From Xylanibacter ruminicola (lineage in GTDB: Bacteria; Bacteroidota; Bacteroidia; Bacteroidales; Bacteroidaceae), in contig NZ_FNRF01000007.1 of the NCBI RefSeq assembly GCF_900107775.1, positions 80,894-144,893 of the forward strand: a stretch of DNA of 64,000 bases. The letters run 5' to 3'. The notes under the pieces are model-generated. The model ran no database searches. It was not told the DNA's origin and saw only the letters and a program-made list of their open reading frames with translations. This document shows positions 62,344 through 64,000 of this stretch, in pieces; the first letter of the stretch is position 1, and every line of letters begins with the position of its first letter. Both the position numbers and the translations under genes were made by a program.

Positions 62344-64000
62344 TTATTTTACTATAACCTTACGTCTGCCATGAATGTATAGGCCCTTGCGTACAGGGGC
62401 GTTGTCCAGTTTTCTACCGTCGATTGTGTACCAGCTGTCATCGGTAGTATTATCATCTGTATTTGGGGCTTCGATATCCGTAGTTCCCATGATGTTACCC
62501 CAACCAATGTTCATGGTTCTGGCCATCGTTTTGCCTGAATTCTTAATGATGGGCAGATAGCAGCGATGGCCTGCCAGGTTTCCGCCAGATGTGAGTACAA
62601 ATTCATCTTTCATAAGAATGTAGCCACTTTCCTTTGTTAGTGTCATGCCGTCTATCGAACCTTTCAGCATGCTGAAGAAGCTTTGTTCGCTACCTGTATA
62701 GAAATAGGATTTCTGGATGGTGCCAGGTGTCTCGCTGTAAAGCAGCACGCCTACGTTAGCTGGAATATAATCGATGGCGCTCACCGTCACCGTGTTGTCT
62801 TCGATGCCGTTCGCTACAAAGGCTGTTACGCCATCAGGTGTTGTGATGTTCTCGTCCGAGTAGTAGGTGGCCCAGAATTTGTTCTCTCCGAATGAGATAT
62901 CGGCGATGGTCAGTTCTTGCTGATAGGTGCCGAAGGTTCCACCTTTCCAAAGGAAGGAGTCGCCTTGGCGTTCCACTTCTGTTTTCAGGTTACTGGCGAC
63001 ATCACATTTCAGCGAACCATTGGTAACGATGCTTAGCAAGTTGCTGCCCACACCAGTTCCGAACGGGATAACGGTATTAATAATCACCGTTCCTTCGGCC
63101 ATCGCTGTACAACCATCAAATGCGTTGGCGGCAGCAGCCGTCAGCTGGCAACCATCGAAAGTGATTGTATTCAGATTGGTCAAACCTTTGAAGGCATTTT
63201 CGCCGATGGTTGTTACACCAGCGCTGATGGTAAGTTTCTCTATCTGATCCTTCACGATACTGGGGGCCATGCTTGTTGTATAGTCTGCCGTCGCACCTGT
63301 ACCAGATACTGTGAAGTTCTTCGTGTAAAGGTCGTACTTCCACTCTACATTCTTGCCGCTGTTTTCTGATGTTACGCCGCAATAGCCGCTTGTAGCCGAC
63401 TTGAGGAAATCATTGTCAGAGCGCCAGTAGGCATATCCCTGTCCCTGATAGGTGGTGTTTTTGTATATTAGTTTTACAGCCATTCCGTTGTAGTAATTCT
63501 CAGAACCGGTAACTTCGATGATGTGACTTACAATAGCACCGCCTTCGTTGCTGCTGCTGATAGTGATGGTTTCGCCCTCTTCCAGGTCCATACCTACCAG
63601 GTTGTTTGTCATCGTGGCGTAAGACACCAGTCCAGCAATACCTCCTGCCAACCAGTTGGAGGTTACGTTAGCCTTACTAGTACATCCAGAAATGATAGAA
63701 CCTGCTCCTGCCTGAGCAACAATACCGCCAGCGTATGATGTGGTTGCAATAACGGTTGCACCCATATTGTGACAGTTAATGATGTCGGTATAGTTTGTTA
63801 TGGCGACGATGGCACCCGCATAGTCGTTATTGGCCGTAAACGAGCAACTGGCGTCGATTGTGATGTTACTGATTTCTGATTTAATATTATATGAGGTGGG
63901 TGTGTAATATGCACATCCGAAGAGTCCTACATATTCGTTTCCAGTAAGATTGAGATTCTTGATGGTTACACCATTACCATCGAAACGACTGGTGAACTTG
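62344..64000 (-). CDS. large GLUG/BspA-like surface protein, type IX cargo (partial)
   Basis: The frame is open through the right window edge, so the N-terminus is missing; 551 codons are visible. Repeats such as YAGGIVAQAGAGS and WLAGGIAGLV are GLUG-like beta-helix units; a leucine-rich BspA segment follows (ISAGVTTIGENAFKGLTNL). The last residues, WYTIDGRKLDNAPVRKGLYI then HGRRKVIVK, form the C-terminal sorting domain of Prevotella type IX secretion substrates. It probably is displayed on the surface. The ATG at 63765 is internal. Confidence 0.8.
   Translation of the reverse strand, partial: KFTSRFDGNGVTIKNLNLTGNEYVGLFGCAYYTPTSYNIKSEISNITIDASCSFTANNDYAGAIVAITNYTDIINCHNMGATVIATTSYAGGIVAQAGAGSIISGCTSKANVTSNWLAGGIAGLVSYATMTNNLVGMDLEEGETITISSSNEGGAIVSHIIEVTGSENYYNGMAVKLIYKNTTYQGQGYAYWRSDNDFLKSATSGYCGVTSENSGKNVEWKYDLYTKNFTVSGTGATADYTTSMAPSIVKDQIEKLTISAGVTTIGENAFKGLTNLNTITFDGCQLTAAAANAFDGCTAMAEGTVIINTVIPFGTGVGSNLLSIVTNGSLKCDVASNLKTEVERQGDSFLWKGGTFGTYQQELTIADISFGENKFWATYYSDENITTPDGVTAFVANGIEDNTVTVSAIDYIPANVGVLLYSETPGTIQKSYFYTGSEQSFFSMLKGSIDGMTLTKESGYILMKDEFVLTSGGNLAGHRCYLPIIKNSGKTMARTMNIGWGNIMGTTDIEAPNTDDNTTDDSWYTIDGRKLDNAPVRKGLYIHGRRKVIVK

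Noticed and set aside
63765..64000. Start of the last protein at the ATG at 63765
   Set aside because: The frame stays open and similar in content up to the window edge, so this ATG is internal to a larger gene.

Overview
The window is chromosomal DNA from a Bacteroidales bacterium, most likely Prevotella sensu lato. Four things support this. Most transcription units start behind the Bacteroidetes promoter form (TTTG or TTG, 19-20 bp gap, TAnnTTTG). The tmRNA tag reads GNNEYALAA. Many genes belong to families I know mainly from Bacteroidales (DUF4494, DUF4840, DUF5056, HU-CCDC81/SPOR, PorE-like OmpA). One secreted protein ends in a type IX secretion tail.

Layout. 1-560: ssrA (tmRNA) with a duplicated 3' end and terminator. 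674-4287: a flavin/iron-sulfur oxidoreductase pair, one member frameshifted, and a MATE exporter. 4321-8685: an accessory island with a broken VapE-type helicase/primase gene, a strikingly symmetric array of short repeats, an HU-like protein, a phage-type kinase-like protein and two minimal nucleotidyltransferases. 8810-22617: housekeeping and envelope genes (prolyl aminopeptidase, FHA and SPOR proteins, ugd, nudC, 5'-nucleotidase, DnaJ-like, kdsB, MORN protein, YhcH, glgB). 22656-31879: two tandem acyl-CoA ligases, a LolC/E-type permease, an aminotransferase, a membrane pseudokinase with DUF4494, yggS and a flavodoxin/ferredoxin protein. 32078-39049: a lipoprotein, a Nudix enzyme, then a signalling trio (SpoIIE-type phosphatase, sensor with a dead kinase stub, intact histidine kinase). 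39131-42953: an uronate operon with a lone PTS EIIC, an exported KduI and an MFS transporter. 43031-49577: nitroreductase, a detached class II ribonucleotide reductase tail, folB, a cell-wall amidase, an MCE protein, dnaA and a NlpC/P60-like hydrolase. 49578-56793: TonB receptor, inositol-phosphate synthase, folA-thyA and rsmF. 56907-58724: an ECF sigma factor operon. 58636-64000: a PorE-like type IX secretion lipoprotein and secreted surface proteins, the last cut by the window edge.

How genes work together. folA, thyA and folB serve folate and dTMP synthesis. ugd and kdsB supply nucleotide sugars for surface polysaccharide and LPS. KduI, EIIC and the MFS protein look like a route for unsaturated uronates released from pectin or glycosaminoglycans. 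The PorE-like protein would anchor the machinery that exports the BspA/GLUG-type protein beside it.

Most interesting signal: between the broken VapE gene and the HU gene, 11 copies of the 8-mer GCCTACAT/ATGTAGGC lie as two mirror-image half-arrays about position 6212.5, with matching spacings of 8, 54-55, 22 and 11 bp. Just downstream, a 21-bp copy of the HU gene's 3' end lies on the far side of the kinase-like gene, which suggests that gene was inserted. A second theme is in-frame insertion of short dispersed repeats into conserved genes (rsmF, folA, the TonB receptor and the porE-like gene). All calls come from reading the sequence and recalled family knowledge; no database search was run.
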